A stretch of DNA of 64,000 nucleotides from Bradyrhizobium sp. AZCC 1610 (GCF_036924515.1 NZ_JAZHRR010000001.1:715001-779000); one strand, 5' to 3'; shown: positions 1-9,325, counted from the stretch's first letter. Notes: generated by a model not told the origin, from the sequence alone. Numbers and translations: made by a program.

Positions 1-15
1 TGAAAGAGGAAAGCC

Positions 16-594
16 ATGAATCAGATGTTGCAAGAGCCTGAAGTCCAATCCCCACCCCAAAATGTCGAAACGAGCCACGTCCCTGACGTGCCCGAGCGTC
101 CGCCGGTGCATCCGCGGTTCGTCAAGCCGCAGCGCGTCGCCTTCGTGCAGTCGTCCTGGCACCGCGACGTGGTCGAGGAGTGCCGCATCGCATTCCTCGA
201 AGAGATCGAGGCACGCCATATCACCCGCGCGCAGGTCGATCTGTTCGAGGTGCCCGGTTCGTTCGAAATCCCGCTGCATGCGCAACTGCTCGCCAAGACG
301 CGGCGTTACACCGCGATCGTGGCGGCCGGGCTGGTGGTCGACGGCGGCATCTACCGCCACGAATTCGTCGCCGACACCGTGATCAAGGCGTTGATGGACG
401 TGCAATTGCGAACCGAAGTGCCGGTATTCTCCGCGGTGCTGACGCCGCAGCAATTCCACGACAGCGCCGTGCATCACGACTTCTTCCGCAAGCATTTCGT
501 CATCAAGGGCATCGAGGTCGCGGAAGCCTGCGCCAATACGCTGCATAGCCTGGAACGGTTGCGCGGCCAGGTGGCCGCGGGGATCGTTGGGTAA
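16..594 (+). CDS. ribH2: 6,7-dimethyl-8-ribityllumazine synthase, RibH2 type
   Basis: This enzyme makes lumazine from the ribityl-aminouracil and dihydroxybutanone phosphate in riboflavin synthesis. The 192-aa product has about 35 extra N-terminal residues before the lumazine synthase fold. Visible family motifs are FVQSSWH near the start of the fold, the VPGSFEIP active-site loop, and a PVFSAVLTP segment. The loop after GLVVDGGIYRHEFVAD resembles the RibH2 isoform of Brucella and rhizobia rather than the standard GxxIxGxTxH form. A ribosome site GAGGAAA precedes the ATG. The window starts just upstream, so operon partners cannot be seen. The isoform call is from family knowledge; the enzyme family is clear. 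Confidence 0.92.
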   Translation: MNQMLQEPEVQSPPQNVETSHVPDVPERPPVHPRFVKPQRVAFVQSSWHRDVVEECRIAFLEEIEARHITRAQVDLFEVPGSFEIPLHAQLLAKTRRYTAIVAAGLVVDGGIYRHEFVADTVIKALMDVQLRTEVPVFSAVLTPQQFHDSAVHHDFFRKHFVIKGIEVAEACANTLHSLERLRGQVAAGIVG

Positions 595-601
595 ATAGTT
601 T

Positions 602-671
602 CGTCATTGCTAGCGAAGCAATCCATCGAGCAGCAAGCAAGATGGATTGCTTCGTCGCTCTCGCAATGACG
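602..671. repeat. palindromic intergenic repeat (GCAATCCAT family)
   Basis: The two arms, starting CGTCATTGC and ending GCAATGACG, form an imperfect inverted repeat with GCAATCCATC facing GATGGATTGC. It lies between ribH2 and the SDR gene. A related copy sits at 36.79-36.91 kb and a degraded one near 34.06-34.15 kb. An ATG inside the right arm is in frame with the SDR gene but is not the likely start. Confidence 0.8.
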
Positions 672-695
672 AATGCAGCCTTGATTGGAGCATCG

Positions 696-1511
696 ATGGT
701 CAAAACCGAACAAGAATCTTCCGATTGGCTTGGGCTATCAGGCCGCACTTGCGTAGTGACGGGTGGCGGTGGCGGCATCGGCCGCGCCGTTGCCGTCAGC
801 TTCGCCAAGGCCGGCGCCCGCGTCGCCGCCGTCGATCTCGATGAGCGCGGTCTTGAGGTGACGCGCGGCGAACTCGCCGAGCTCGGCGCTGATCACGTCA
901 TTGCCCGTTGCGATACCTCTGATGTCGAGAGCGTCACCGCCGCGTCCGCGACGATCGGGAAATCGCTCGGGCCGTGTCACGTGCTGGTCAATACCGCCGC
1001 CGTGCTGCGTCCCGGCGCGCTCGACACCCTGTCGCTTGCCGAATGGAACGCGGTCCTGTCGGTCAACCTGACCGGCTACTTCGTCTGCGCGCAGGTTTTC
1101 GGCCGGCAGATGCGCGTGCATCGCCGCGGCAGCCTGGTTCACGTGGCCTCGATCGCCGGCAGCAACGCGCAGGGGCAGAGCGGCGCCTACAGCGTCAGCA
1201 AGGCCGGCGTGATCATGCTGTCGCGGCAACTTGCCAACGAATGGGGACCGCACGGCATCCGCAGCAACGTCGTCAGCCCCGGCATGGTGATCACGCCGAT
1301 GAGCCAGTCGTTCTACGATACGCCTGGCGTGACCGAGCGACGCTCCGCCGTGGTGCCGATGCGGCGGGTCGGCATGCCGCAGGATATGGCTGACGCGATC
1401 CTGTTCCTGGCCAGTGACCGCGCATCCTATGTCAACGGTGACGAGATCACGGTCGATGGCGGCTATGCCAATATGCTGATGAATTTGGTGCCGCGGCCGG
1501 GATTTGAGTGA
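696..1511 (+). CDS. SDR family NAD(P)-dependent oxidoreductase
   Basis: A short-chain dehydrogenase of 271 aa acting on an unidentified alcohol or ketone. The cofactor motif TGGGGGIG lies near the N terminus. The catalytic Ser is in VHVASIAG, with the Tyr and Lys in YSVSK. The C-terminal VNGDEITVDGGY is typical of classical SDRs. I chose the ATG at 696 because TTGGAG lies six bases upstream. The in-frame ATG at 642 falls inside a palindromic repeat and would add repeat-encoded residues. The gene is convergent with prs. The substrate cannot be told from the sequence. Confidence 0.88.
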   Translation: MVKTEQESSDWLGLSGRTCVVTGGGGGIGRAVAVSFAKAGARVAAVDLDERGLEVTRGELAELGADHVIARCDTSDVESVTAASATIGKSLGPCHVLVNTAAVLRPGALDTLSLAEWNAVLSVNLTGYFVCAQVFGRQMRVHRRGSLVHVASIAGSNAQGQSGAYSVSKAGVIMLSRQLANEWGPHGIRSNVVSPGMVITPMSQSFYDTPGVTERRSAVVPMRRVGMPQDMADAILFLASDRASYVNGDEITVDGGYANMLMNLVPRPGFE

Positions 1512-1517
1512 GGTGCT

Positions 1518-1604
1518 GTAGGGTGGGCAAAGCGAAGCGTGCCCACCATCTATCCTGAAGCGTCATCGTGAATGGTGGGCACGCTTGCGCTTTGCCCACC
1601 CTAC
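1518..1604. repeat. palindromic repeat (GTGGGCAAAGCG family), possible bidirectional terminator
   Basis: Near-perfect long inverted repeat: GTAGGGTGGGCAAAGCG on the left faces CGCTTTGCCCACCCTAC on the right. It fills the gap between two convergent genes, so its hairpin could end both transcripts. There is no clear U-tract. Confidence 0.8.
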
Positions 1605-1614
1605 GAACCCGGTT

Positions 1615-2568
1615 CTAGTCGAACAGGCTCGACACCGATTCTTCCGACGCGGTGCGGCTGATCGCTTCCGCAATCAGGGGCGCGATCGACAGCGTGCGGA
1701 TATTGGCGGCCTTGGTGACCGCCTCGGTCGGCAGGATGGAGTCGGTGATGACGAGTTCCTTCAGCCGCGAGCTGGCGATACGCGCCGCTGCGCCGCCCGA
1801 CAGCACACCATGGGAGATGTAGGCGTAGACATCCTTGGCGCCATTGGCGAGCAGCGCGTCCGCTGCGTTCACCAGCGTGCCGCCGGAATCCACGATGTCG
1901 TCGATCAGGATGCAGGTGTAACCGGCGCAGTCGCCGATCACGTTCATGACTTCAGACTCACCGGCGCGCTCGCGACGCTTGTCGATGATGGCGAGCGGCG
2001 TGTTGATGCGCTTGGCGAGTCCGCGGGCGCGTACCACGCCGCCGACGTCGGGCGACACCACCATGACGTTGGAAAGGTCGAAGCGTTCCTTGATGTCACG
2101 CACCATGACCGGCGAGGCGAAGAGGTTGTCGGTCGGGATATCGAAGAAGCCCTGGATCTGGCCGGCATGCAGGTCGAGCGTCATGACGCGGTCGACGCCG
2201 GCTCGGGTGATCAAATTGGCCACCAGCTTGGCCGAGATCGGCGAGCGCGAACCGACCTTGCGGTCCTGTCGCGCGTAGCCGAAATAGGGAATCACCGCGG
2301 TGATGCGGCGCGCCGAAGCCCGGCGCAGCGCGTCGGTGATGATCAACAACTCCATCATATGGTCGTTGGCCGGAAACGACGTCGACTGGATGATGAAGAC
2401 GTCGGAGCCACGGACGTTTTCCTGGATCTCGACGAAGATTTCCATATCCGCAAAGCGGCGGACGTTGGCCTTGGTCAGCGACAGGTTCAGCCAGTCGGCG
2501 ATTTCCCGGGCCAGTACCGGATTGGAATTGCCGGCGACCAACTTGATCGAGCCGTTCTTGGCCGCCAT
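1615..2568 (-). CDS. prs: Ribose-phosphate pyrophosphokinase
   Basis: Makes PRPP from ribose 5-phosphate and ATP for purine, pyrimidine, histidine and tryptophan synthesis in the cytosol. The 317-aa length is typical. Visible motifs include the [12 protein letters not shown] metal and ATP region, the flexible loop RQDRKVGSR, and the PRPP-binding loop [12 protein letters not shown]. The ATG at 2568 has a strong GAGGAGAAG ribosome site. An in-frame upstream ATG at 2685 would add 39 residues not seen in the family. It appears monocistronic. Confidence 0.97.
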   Translation of the reverse strand: MAAKNGSIKLVAGNSNPVLAREIADWLNLSLTKANVRRFADMEIFVEIQENVRGSDVFIIQSTSFPANDHMMELLIITDALRRASARRITAVIPYFGYARQDRKVGSRSPISAKLVANLITRAGVDRVMTLDLHAGQIQGFFDIPTDNLFASPVMVRDIKERFDLSNVMVVSPDVGGVVRARGLAKRINTPLAIIDKRRERAGESEVMNVIGDCAGYTCILIDDIVDSGGTLVNAADALLANGAKDVYAYISHGVLSGGAAARIASSRLKELVITDSILPTEAVTKAANIRTLSIAPLIAEAISRTASEESVSSLFD

Positions 2569-2740
2569 CGACGCTTCTCCTCGCGCCTTGCTGGATACGA
2601 CGTTCAGCATATCGAGAAATCCTCGGAACCGGCGCGTTTTGATGAGCGAGGAGATATCAGGCGGGTGCCTCGGCTGGCAACCCATGGCCTCGGTTTTCCC
2701 GGCGAAAAATAGGCCGTTACCGGACTATTTCGGGGCCGCT

Positions 2741-3361
2741 TTACTGGGCACTGTAGCCCAGCGCCGTGACGCCGGCTGCATCCTGGGCGAGTGCCGTGTC
2801 TGCCGCACTCGCAACCGCCGGACCGCCTCGCGCCGGGCCTGGCGCGGGCGCGGCATCCGGGGTTCCATTGATCATGCCCGAGAGGCCGCTAAGGCCGGCC
2901 TGCGCAATCTTCCGCAATACGAGGTCGTCGGCTGCCGTCCAGGCGTCGCGGCCGGCCTTGCCGGCCGCTTCCTCGCCGGAAAGCCGCAGCGCGCGCTGCT
3001 GGTTGTTGTCGTAGACGTCCCAGACCCAGGCGATCACGGTTTTGCCGCGAACCACCTGTGCCGAGAGGTAGCTGCGCACGCGATAGGAAGCCCCGCCTTC
3101 GCGCGAGACGATCGATAAGTTTCGCAGCTTCGATTCGCTGTCGAGCACGCTGACCATCCGGTCGAACACCTGCGGCGGTGGACCGTCGATCGATTCGAAC
3201 GCCACGGTGGGACCGCTACCCGTCGAAGCCATCGCGTACGAGCCGCTGCCCGTTGCGCCGTTGCCGGCGCAGCCGCCAAGCGCCGAGGCGGCGACAAGCA
3301 GCGCCGCGGCGATCATCGCGCGCGGCGCTTTCAGGCGCGAAGCTATCAAGGTGTCCCTCAT
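2741..3361 (-). CDS. Putative lipoprotein of unknown function
   Basis: A 206-aa protein with a type II signal peptide: a positively charged N terminus, a hydrophobic stretch at about residues 16-28, and lipobox LGGC with Cys31. The mature part has one folded region, about residues 50-160, followed by a Pro/Ala-rich tail. The start is supported by an AGGGAG ribosome site. I do not recognise a named domain. Secretion and lipidation are inferred from the signal, and the role is unknown. It lies 172 bp upstream of prs on the same strand. Confidence 0.75.
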   Translation of the reverse strand: MRDTLIASRLKAPRAMIAAALLVAASALGGCAGNGATGSGSYAMASTGSGPTVAFESIDGPPPQVFDRMVSVLDSESKLRNLSIVSREGGASYRVRSYLSAQVVRGKTVIAWVWDVYDNNQQRALRLSGEEAAGKAGRDAWTAADDLVLRKIAQAGLSGLSGMINGTPDAAPAPGPARGGPAVASAADTALAQDAAGVTALGYSAQ

Positions 3362-3494
3362 TGCTCCCTGCGATATCGTTAAAATGTGTTAAGGTCTAGG
3401 GCAGCGGGTGCACCGGCCCGCCAAAAAGATTGCGTCGAGCTCGCCCCCGTTCACCTTGTTGTTGCCAGAATTCTTCAGCCCGGCAGGATGATCC

Positions 3495-3746
3495 ATGCGA
3501 GCCTTTGTCCTCGACGGCTATGGCGCGATCGCCGACCATGTCCGCCTGGCCGAAATCGCCGATCCGGTCCGGGCCCTGACGACGTCCTGATCGAAATTGG
3601 GCGACCAGTTGCGCGACATCGCCGCTTTGGTGGAAGGCGGCGCGATCAGGCCGGTGGTCGACCGCGAATTTGCCTTCGAGCAGTTGCCCGATGCGCTGAC
3701 CTATCTCGAAGCAGGCCGGGCGCGGGGCAAGGTGGTGCTAAGGTAG
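3495..3746 (+). pseudogene. Remnant of an MDR/zinc-type quinone oxidoreductase, internally deleted
   Basis: The first 31 codons read MRAFVLDGYG...RLAEIADPVR, the N terminus of medium-chain (zinc-type) dehydrogenases. They then shift frame into PDDVLIEI, which continues the same family's pattern, before stopping making sense. From about 3603 the sequence reads QLRDIAALVEGG, then FEQLPDAL and GKVVLR followed by a stop, the typical MDR C terminus. About 230 residues of the middle, including the Rossmann fold, are missing. A one-base frameshift lies near 3571. Both ends are still easy to recognise, so decay may be recent. Confidence 0.8.
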
Positions 3747-3750
3747 GGAA

Positions 3751-4518
3751 TTACTCGCCCGTCAACGCGATCGCGTGGACGTGGCGGCCGTAGTCCGGCT
3801 CTTTCCGGTGCACCGAGCGGCGGTAGCTGTAGAAGCGCTCGTCGGAATAGGTATCGACGCCGATGTCGTCGATCATCAGGACGCCGGCATTCTCCAGCCG
3901 CATGCGGATAAATCCGGCGAGGTCGAACATGGCGTGGCCTTCGCGCACCGAGGGCATGAAGAACACGCCATTCTCCGTGTCGGCATCAAGAAAACGTTCG
4001 ACGAATTCGCTGCCGACTTCATAGGAGTGCTGGCGGATCAGCGGACCGATGGCGGCGACGATGCCGGAGCGGTCGGCGCCGAGTTTTTCCATCGCGTCGA
4101 TGGTGGATTCCAGCACGCCGGTCAGCGCGCCCTTCCAGCCGGCATGGGCGGCGCCGATCACGCGGGCGCCTGCGTCGGCGAACAGGATCGGGCCACAATC
4201 CGCGGCGGTGACGCCGATGGCGATGCCTTCCGTGCAGGTGACGAGCGCGTCGGCGCGCGGCTTGTCGCCTTGCCATGGTCCGGTTACCACCACGACATCG
4301 GGCGAATGGATCTGGTGGGCGCTGAGCAAAAGCTCGGGCGCAACGCCCATCTGCTCGGCCATCCGGCGGCGATTTTCCGCGACACTGGCCGGATCGTCGT
4401 TGGAGCCGAGCCCGCCATTGAGGCCCTGGTAGATTCCGCTGGATATCCCGCCCTCGCGGGTGAAGAAGGCGTGACGCAGCCCTGGAATGGCTGCGAGCAG
4501 CGACGATCCGAACGTCAT
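3751..4518 (-). CDS. pgeF: Peptidoglycan editing factor PgeF (YfiH/DUF152 laccase-domain family)
   Basis: This family removes mis-incorporated amino acids from peptidoglycan precursors; older annotations call it polyphenol oxidase or multicopper laccase. The 255-aa protein shows the conserved HQIHS, VTAADCGP and GAAHAGWKG motifs that supply the His and Cys metal ligands. Its ATG at 4518 overlaps the stop of the upstream methyltransferase gene by four bases (ATGA), indicating translational coupling. It is the last gene of the DLH-lgt-NDUFAF7-pgeF run. Confidence 0.9.
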   Translation of the reverse strand: MTFGSSLLAAIPGLRHAFFTREGGISSGIYQGLNGGLGSNDDPASVAENRRRMAEQMGVAPELLLSAHQIHSPDVVVVTGPWQGDKPRADALVTCTEGIAIGVTAADCGPILFADAGARVIGAAHAGWKGALTGVLESTIDAMEKLGADRSGIVAAIGPLIRQHSYEVGSEFVERFLDADTENGVFFMPSVREGHAMFDLAGFIRMRLENAGVLMIDDIGVDTYSDERFYSYRRSVHRKEPDYGRHVHAIALTGE

Positions 4519-5642
4519 GCTGTTTCGTCTCCCGGCGCCGGCGGTTCGTCGCTGAGGCCTGCGACCGCGGTAAGATTGGGTTCCGTGACCGCAAGCACCT
4601 TGAACATCGATCCCATGCCGCCGCGGCCGCTGTCGGTCAGGCGCTTCAGCGCGGCGGAAATATCGGCGGAAACTTCCGCTGTGGTTTTTCCCATCAACGT
4701 GACGGCCCGCGTCTCGATGCCGAGCCGCTTGAGGAATTCGCCCTGCGTCACCGGGCCATGAACGCGCGCGCCGACGTCTTCCGCCGCACGCGCCAGCGCC
4801 TGGAAATCGACATGGGCGGTGACGTCGGCCTGGCCTGGATTCTTCAGGGGATCGGCAAAGCTGTGGCGGGCGATCGCCTGGAAGGTGTCGCCGGCGTCGC
4901 TGCGCAGATGGCCGTAATCGATGATCAGCGCCGCGCCATCCTGGTCGCGCACCCGCGTGGCGATCTTCATCATCTCGGCGTCAGGCCGCCATTCGAACAC
5001 GGCGCCGACAGGGGCCGCGCGCACCAGCGGCGGCAGCAACACCTCGAAGCGCGGCATCGGCTCGTCCGAGGCCGCGAATACCAGCTTGCCATTGGCGTCG
5101 AGGTTGACCACGCGCTCGTGCCAGCCGGTCTCGCGCTTGACCACCTGATGGATCGGCAGCACGTCGAAATATTCGTTAGCGAAAATGACCGCGGCGCCCT
5201 CCGGCACGTCGTCGATGCTGTCATGCCAGCTGATGTTGCGGGCGCCGGACAGCGTCGCGCGCTGCTTTTCGCGCAGTACCGGATTGATCTCGACGAGGTG
5301 GACCTGAAGCGATTGATAGAGCGGCGGCAGCACCCGGACCGCGCGGAGCGCGTCCGCCATCATGGTGCCGCGGCCGGGGCCGAGTTCGACCAGCCGCAGC
5401 ATCGGCGGCGACCCGATCGCCTTCCACACCGAAGCCGCCCATAGACCGAGCAACTCGCCGAACATCTGGCTGACCTCGGGCGCGGTGGTGAAATCGCCCT
5501 CGCGGCCGAGCGGATCGCGCGACACGTAATAGCCGTGCGCGGGATGCATCAGGCACAGCTCCATGTATCGCCAGACCGGCATCGGTCCTGACGATCTGAT
5601 CAGCTTGTGGATCTCCGCCTGCAACGGTGAAAATTCGGTCAC
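4515..5642 (-). CDS. SAM-dependent methyltransferase, NDUFAF7/MidA family
   Basis: A 375-aa protein homologous to mitochondrial NDUFAF7, which methylates an arginine of a complex I subunit during assembly. The SAM motif ELGPGRGTM is near residue 90, followed by VEINP and NEYFDVLPIHQ, all typical of this family. I set the start at the GTG at 5642, eight bases after the lgt stop. The frame stays open much further upstream but only as an opposite-phase read of lgt. It overlaps pgeF by four bases. The complex I role in bacteria is inferred. Confidence 0.88.
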   Translation of the reverse strand: MTEFSPLQAEIHKLIRSSGPMPVWRYMELCLMHPAHGYYVSRDPLGREGDFTTAPEVSQMFGELLGLWAASVWKAIGSPPMLRLVELGPGRGTMMADALRAVRVLPPLYQSLQVHLVEINPVLREKQRATLSGARNISWHDSIDDVPEGAAVIFANEYFDVLPIHQVVKRETGWHERVVNLDANGKLVFAASDEPMPRFEVLLPPLVRAAPVGAVFEWRPDAEMMKIATRVRDQDGAALIIDYGHLRSDAGDTFQAIARHSFADPLKNPGQADVTAHVDFQALARAAEDVGARVHGPVTQGEFLKRLGIETRAVTLMGKTTAEVSADISAALKRLTDSGRGGMGSMFKVLAVTEPNLTAVAGLSDEPPAPGDETA

Positions 5643-5650
5643 GGCCTGCC

Positions 5651-6493
5651 TTAAATCGACTTCTGTATATGCTCCGGCGCCTTGCGGCGCCATGCCATCA
5701 CAATCAGAATGGCCCCGGCAATGATCATTGGTACCGACAACAGCATACCCATGGTCAGCCCGCCCCACAAAAATCCGAGCTGCGGGTCCGGTTCGCGGAA
5801 GAATTCGCTGGTAATGCGCGCAAGCGCGTAGACGGTGATGAAGCTGCCGAGGATCAGGCCCGGCCGTTTCAGGGCGCCCATCCGGACCATGATAGCCAAG
5901 ACCGCAAACAGTAGGATGCCTTCGAGCCCGGCCTCGTAGAGCTGACTCGGGTGCCGCGGCAGCGGCCCGCCATTTGGAAACACCATCGCCCAGGGCACAC
6001 TGTCGTCGGCCGGCCGACCCCACAACTCGCTGTTGAGGAAATTGGCAAGCCGCCCAAGGAGCAGCCCGATCGGGGCGACCGCGGTGGTGATGTCGCCAAG
6101 CGACAGGATCGAAATGTTGTTTCTGTGGGCAAACAGCATCACCGCTGCGACGCAGCCAAGGAAGCCGCCGTGAAACGACATGCCGCCATTCCACAGCTGG
6201 AATATCTCAGCCGGGTGCTGGATGAAGAAGGCGGGATTGTAGAACAGGACGTAACCGGTGCGGCCGCCGACGATAATGCCGATGGTGACCCACAGGATGA
6301 AATCATCGATCTGAACCGGCGTAGCCGGCGCCGGACCGCCCCATAACTTTTCGCTCTTAAGCAGCGAGCGCGCGTAGATCCATCCGAGCACGATGCCGCC
6401 GATATAGGCCAGCGCATACCAGCGGATCGCGATCGGCCCGATGGAGATCGCGATCGGATCGAACACCGGAAAGGCGATGGTGAGAAAGGGCAT
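5651..6493 (-). CDS. lgt: Prolipoprotein diacylglyceryl transferase
   Basis: Inner-membrane enzyme that transfers diacylglycerol from phosphatidylglycerol to the lipobox cysteine of prolipoproteins. The 280-aa protein has about seven hydrophobic segments. It carries the signature region [11 protein letters not shown] and the conserved [15 protein letters not shown] segment, followed by RHPSQLYEA. It starts 12 bases after the stop of the dienelactone hydrolase gene and is followed after eight bases by the NDUFAF7-like gene, so it sits in the middle of a tight operon. Confidence 0.96.
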   Translation of the reverse strand: MPFLTIAFPVFDPIAISIGPIAIRWYALAYIGGIVLGWIYARSLLKSEKLWGGPAPATPVQIDDFILWVTIGIIVGGRTGYVLFYNPAFFIQHPAEIFQLWNGGMSFHGGFLGCVAAVMLFAHRNNISILSLGDITTAVAPIGLLLGRLANFLNSELWGRPADDSVPWAMVFPNGGPLPRHPSQLYEAGLEGILLFAVLAIMVRMGALKRPGLILGSFITVYALARITSEFFREPDPQLGFLWGGLTMGMLLSVPMIIAGAILIVMAWRRKAPEHIQKSI

Positions 6494-6505
6494 CGGGCGC
6501 GATGT

Positions 6506-7240
6506 CTATGGCACGAGGTTGCGGCGATAGAGCGCCAGCAGCCGCTCCCAGTGCCGTTCGGCGGCGTCACGGTGATAGACCGGGCGCTTCGGGAAGGCGA
6601 AGCCGTGATGGGTGCCGGGATAGATCTCGACCTCGTTGTTCGATCCCTTCATGCCGGCCGCGACCTTGTCGATAATCTCCTGTGGCGCATAGATGTCGGT
6701 CTCGGCGCAAGCGAAATACAGTTCGGCCTTGGCTTTGCTTGCAGCGAGATGCGGGCTGTCGGGCTGGTCGGTCGCGAGATGCGTGCCGTAGATCGAAGCG
6801 GCCGCCTTCACACGATCCGGAAAATGCGTCGCCGCGTTGACCGCGTAGCGGCCGCTCATGCAGTAGCCGACGGTGCCGACGATCTTCGTGTTCGCCGCTT
6901 CTTGCGTCTCGGCATAGGCGAGCAGCGCCTCGGTGTCCTCCATCACCATGGGAATGTTGATCGAGTTCATGAAGCCGAACATCCGCTTGCGCTCGGGCGC
7001 CTCCGGGTCCGGCGGGATCGGTCCCAACTCCATGACGCCGGAGCGGTAATACATATTGGGCAGCATCACGTAATAGCCCGACGTGCCGAGCCGCCGCGCC
7101 ATGTCACGCAGTTCCTCACGGATCGCGGGAGCGTCCATGTAGAAGATGATGATCGGAAAGGGCCCGCCGCGTTCGGGATGGGTGATGAAGGTTGTGGTCT
7201 TGCCGTCCTTGGTCGCGATATCGATCTGCTGGTCGATCAT
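6506..7240 (-). CDS. Dienelactone hydrolase family protein
   Basis: A 244-aa alpha/beta hydrolase. The nucleophile elbow GYCMSGR carries a cysteine, as in dienelactone hydrolases. The histidine is in GTHHGFAF and an Asp is available in the ETDIYAP region. The ATG at 7240 has an AAGAAGAAA ribosome site; the longer in-frame start at 7411 would read through a short tandem repeat. It is the first gene of the lgt-pgeF run, but its substrate and its link to lipoprotein or cell-wall genes are unknown. Confidence 0.87.
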   Translation of the reverse strand: MIDQQIDIATKDGKTTTFITHPERGGPFPIIIFYMDAPAIREELRDMARRLGTSGYYVMLPNMYYRSGVMELGPIPPDPEAPERKRMFGFMNSINIPMVMEDTEALLAYAETQEAANTKIVGTVGYCMSGRYAVNAATHFPDRVKAAASIYGTHLATDQPDSPHLAASKAKAELYFACAETDIYAPQEIIDKVAAGMKGSNNEVEIYPGTHHGFAFPKRPVYHRDAAERHWERLLALYRRNLVP

Positions 7241-7337
7241 GGGCGTTTCTTCTTGCTTTGTGATTCTGGTGTCTGGCTGGGCGTTCGATACGATTGCAAG
7301 GAAAGGCGAGCATGACAAGGCGAACGGTCTTGAAGTC

Positions 7338-7376
7338 CTTGAACCTTGCTCTTGAACCTTGCTCTTGAACCTTGCC
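7338..7376. repeat. Three tandem copies of a 13-base unit
   Basis: The unit CTTGAACCTTGCT occurs three times in a row, the last with one change. It lies between the divergent DLH and ubiK genes, where it separates their promoters. Copy number could vary between strains. Confidence 0.9.
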
Positions 7377-7435
7377 TTTGAGATCGCCATTGTCATGCCG
7401 GTGACGATCAATTTGCAGCGACCGGAGCGTTTCAG

Positions 7436-7717
7436 ATGACCCAGACCAGCAATCGGTTTTTCGACGAGATCGGCCGCTTGATGAACGACGCCGCCGGCGC
7501 CGCCCAGGGCGTCAAGCGCGAGGTCGATACGGTCGTGCGCAACCAGGCCGAACGCATCCTGCGCGACCTCGACCTCGTCAAACGCGAGGAGTTCGATGCG
7601 GTCAAGGACATGGCCCGCCTGGCGCGCGAGGAGAATGAGGCGCTCAAGGGCCGGATCGCGTTGCTGGAAGCCAAGCTCGGCATTTCGCCGGCCGCGCCGG
7701 ACACCGGCGCAGTCTGA
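7436..7717 (+). CDS. ubiK: UbiK-type accessory factor (BMFP/YqiC family)
   Basis: A 93-aa, almost wholly helical protein. The first half resembles the amphipathic membrane-associating region of UbiK. The second half, about residues 48-83, is a heptad-like coiled coil ending ALLEAKLG, the family hallmark. UbiK assists aerobic ubiquinone synthesis in enterobacteria by trimerising with UbiJ. The same role here is inferred from family membership. It is divergent from the dienelactone hydrolase operon. Confidence 0.85.
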   Translation: MTQTSNRFFDEIGRLMNDAAGAAQGVKREVDTVVRNQAERILRDLDLVKREEFDAVKDMARLAREENEALKGRIALLEAKLGISPAAPDTGAV

Positions 7718-7940
7718 AGACGGACGGATAGGGGTCCAAAGCCGGGCATGACGGCTTGGAGGGAGAGCGGCGTCATTGGCCCAAAACCGCAGAAAAATCC
7801 CTTCATTTCCTTGTCATTTCGACCCTTTGGGGCTAAAAGCCCGCCACGTCCGCAGCCCCCGCACCCCTGGAGGCTTGCTGTGGGACGCCAACGGGCCGCG
7901 ATGCGGCCTTTAACTTTTTAGAAAACAAGGACTTAACACG

Positions 7941-8663
7941 ATGGCGACCGTCAAGGAATTGAAGGCGACCGCGCGTCCGCAGAGCGGCAAGGGGGCCGCC
8001 CGGGCAGAGCGTCGCGCCGGGAGAGTGCCCGGAGTGATCTACGGCAACAACCAGCCCCCCGTGACCATTTCGGTCGACGACAAGGAACTGCGCCAGCGCA
8101 TCCTGGCCGGCCGGTTCCTGACCACACTTTTCGACATCGATCTCGAGGGCAAGAAGCACCGCGTGATTCCGCGCGACTTCCATCTCGATCCGGTGCGTGA
8201 CTTCCCGCTGCATGTCGATTTCATGCGCCTCGGCGAGGGCGCCACCATCCGCGTCAGCGTTCCCCTGCGCGTTCAGAACGGCGAATCCTCGCCCGGCGTC
8301 AAGCGCGGCGGCACCGTCAACATCGTCACCCACACCATCGATCTCGAATGCTCGGTCGACAATATTCCGCAGTACATCGAGGCCGATGTCGGCGCACTGG
8401 AAATCAGCCACTCGCTGCATCTGTCCGAGATCAAGCTGCCGACCGGCGTGAAGTCGCTGTCGCGTGAGGACGCGACGCTGGTGACCATCGTGCCGCCGTC
8501 CGGCTACGCCGAAGAACAGAAGGCTGCGGCGGCTGCTGCGGCTGCAGGCACGGCCGCTCCGGCGGCGGGTGCTGCGGCGCCGGCTGCTGCCGCGCCTGCG
8601 CCGGGTGCTGCGGCTCCGGCGGCTGGTGCGAAAGCGCCGGCTGGCGGCGACAAGAAGAAGTAA
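7941..8663 (+). CDS. rplY: 50S ribosomal protein L25/general stress protein Ctc
   Basis: Binds 5S rRNA on the large subunit. The 240-aa protein has the N-terminal L25 domain (RRAGRVPGVIYG) and a C-terminal TL5/CTC beta domain ending near LVTIVPP. An Ala/Pro-rich tail of about 50 residues ending in lysines follows. The ribosome site is AAGGAC. It is the first gene of the rplY-pth pair, with only 21 bases before pth. The repetitive GCGGCT-type tail is low-complexity and probably variable in length. Confidence 0.96.
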   Translation: MATVKELKATARPQSGKGAARAERRAGRVPGVIYGNNQPPVTISVDDKELRQRILAGRFLTTLFDIDLEGKKHRVIPRDFHLDPVRDFPLHVDFMRLGEGATIRVSVPLRVQNGESSPGVKRGGTVNIVTHTIDLECSVDNIPQYIEADVGALEISHSLHLSEIKLPTGVKSLSREDATLVTIVPPSGYAEEQKAAAAAAAAGTAAPAAGAAAPAAAAPAPGAAAPAAGAKAPAGGDKKK

Positions 8664-8684
8664 GCAGCGGCGGGATGCCGCGTC

Positions 8685-9293
8685 ATGCGCCTGTTTGTCG
8701 GTCTCGGTAACCCCGGTTCGAAATACGCGAACAACCGGCACAACATCGGGTTCGTGGCCGTCGATGAAATTGCGCGGCGTCACGGTTTCGCACCGTGGCG
8801 CCGCCGTTTTCAGGGCGAGACTTCCGAAGGCACGCTCGATCGCGAGAAGGTCGTTCTGCTGCGGCCGACCACCTATATGAACGAGTCCGGGCGCGCGGTT
8901 CAGGAAGCCGCGAACTTCTTCAAGCTGTCCGCCGGCGACATCACCGTGTTTCAGGACGAACTCGAACTGCCGGCGGCGAAAGTCAGGGTCAAGATCGGCG
9001 GCGGCATCGCCGGTCATAACGGGCTGCGCTCGATCTCCTCGCATATCGGCAACGACTACCGCCGGGTGCGGCTCGGGATCGGTCATCCCGGCGTCAAGGA
9101 GCTGGTGCACAGCCACGTGCTGTCGGATTTTGCCAAGAGCGACCGCCCCTGGGTGGAAGCTTTGTGCGAAGCGGTTGCCGAGAATGCCGGCTTGCTGGCG
9201 GCGGGTAAGGATTCGACGTTCCAGAACAAGGTGCATCTGGCGCTGCAGGCCAAGGGATTTTTCGAAAAGGAAGATGACGGGAAGCAGGGCTGA
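8685..9293 (+). CDS. pth: Peptidyl-tRNA hydrolase
   Basis: Releases tRNA from peptidyl-tRNAs that drop off ribosomes. The 202-aa product begins with [11 protein letters not shown], with the catalytic His in NNRHNIGF. It has the FQDELELP and [12 protein letters not shown] motifs and the [10 protein letters not shown] segment, all standard for bacterial Pth. It follows rplY by 21 bases, an arrangement common in alphaproteobacteria, and is followed by a palindromic repeat and ychF. Confidence 0.97.
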   Translation: MRLFVGLGNPGSKYANNRHNIGFVAVDEIARRHGFAPWRRRFQGETSEGTLDREKVVLLRPTTYMNESGRAVQEAANFFKLSAGDITVFQDELELPAAKVRVKIGGGIAGHNGLRSISSHIGNDYRRVRLGIGHPGVKELVHSHVLSDFAKSDRPWVEALCEAVAENAGLLAAGKDSTFQNKVHLALQAKGFFEKEDDGKQG

Positions 9294-9325
9294 CTTCTCG
9301 TGCCGGCGCAAATTGCATACTCCGC

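Noticed and set aside
1..15. FMN riboswitch upstream of ribH2
   Set aside because: Only 15 bases are visible upstream of the ATG; nothing can be said.
642..695. Longer start for the SDR gene
   Set aside because: The extra codons lie inside the palindromic repeat; the ATG at 696 has a ribosome site and family-typical length.
1585..2712. Long plus-strand open frame opposite prs
   Set aside because: Shadow of prs, no ribosome site, His/Asp/Arg-biased composition.
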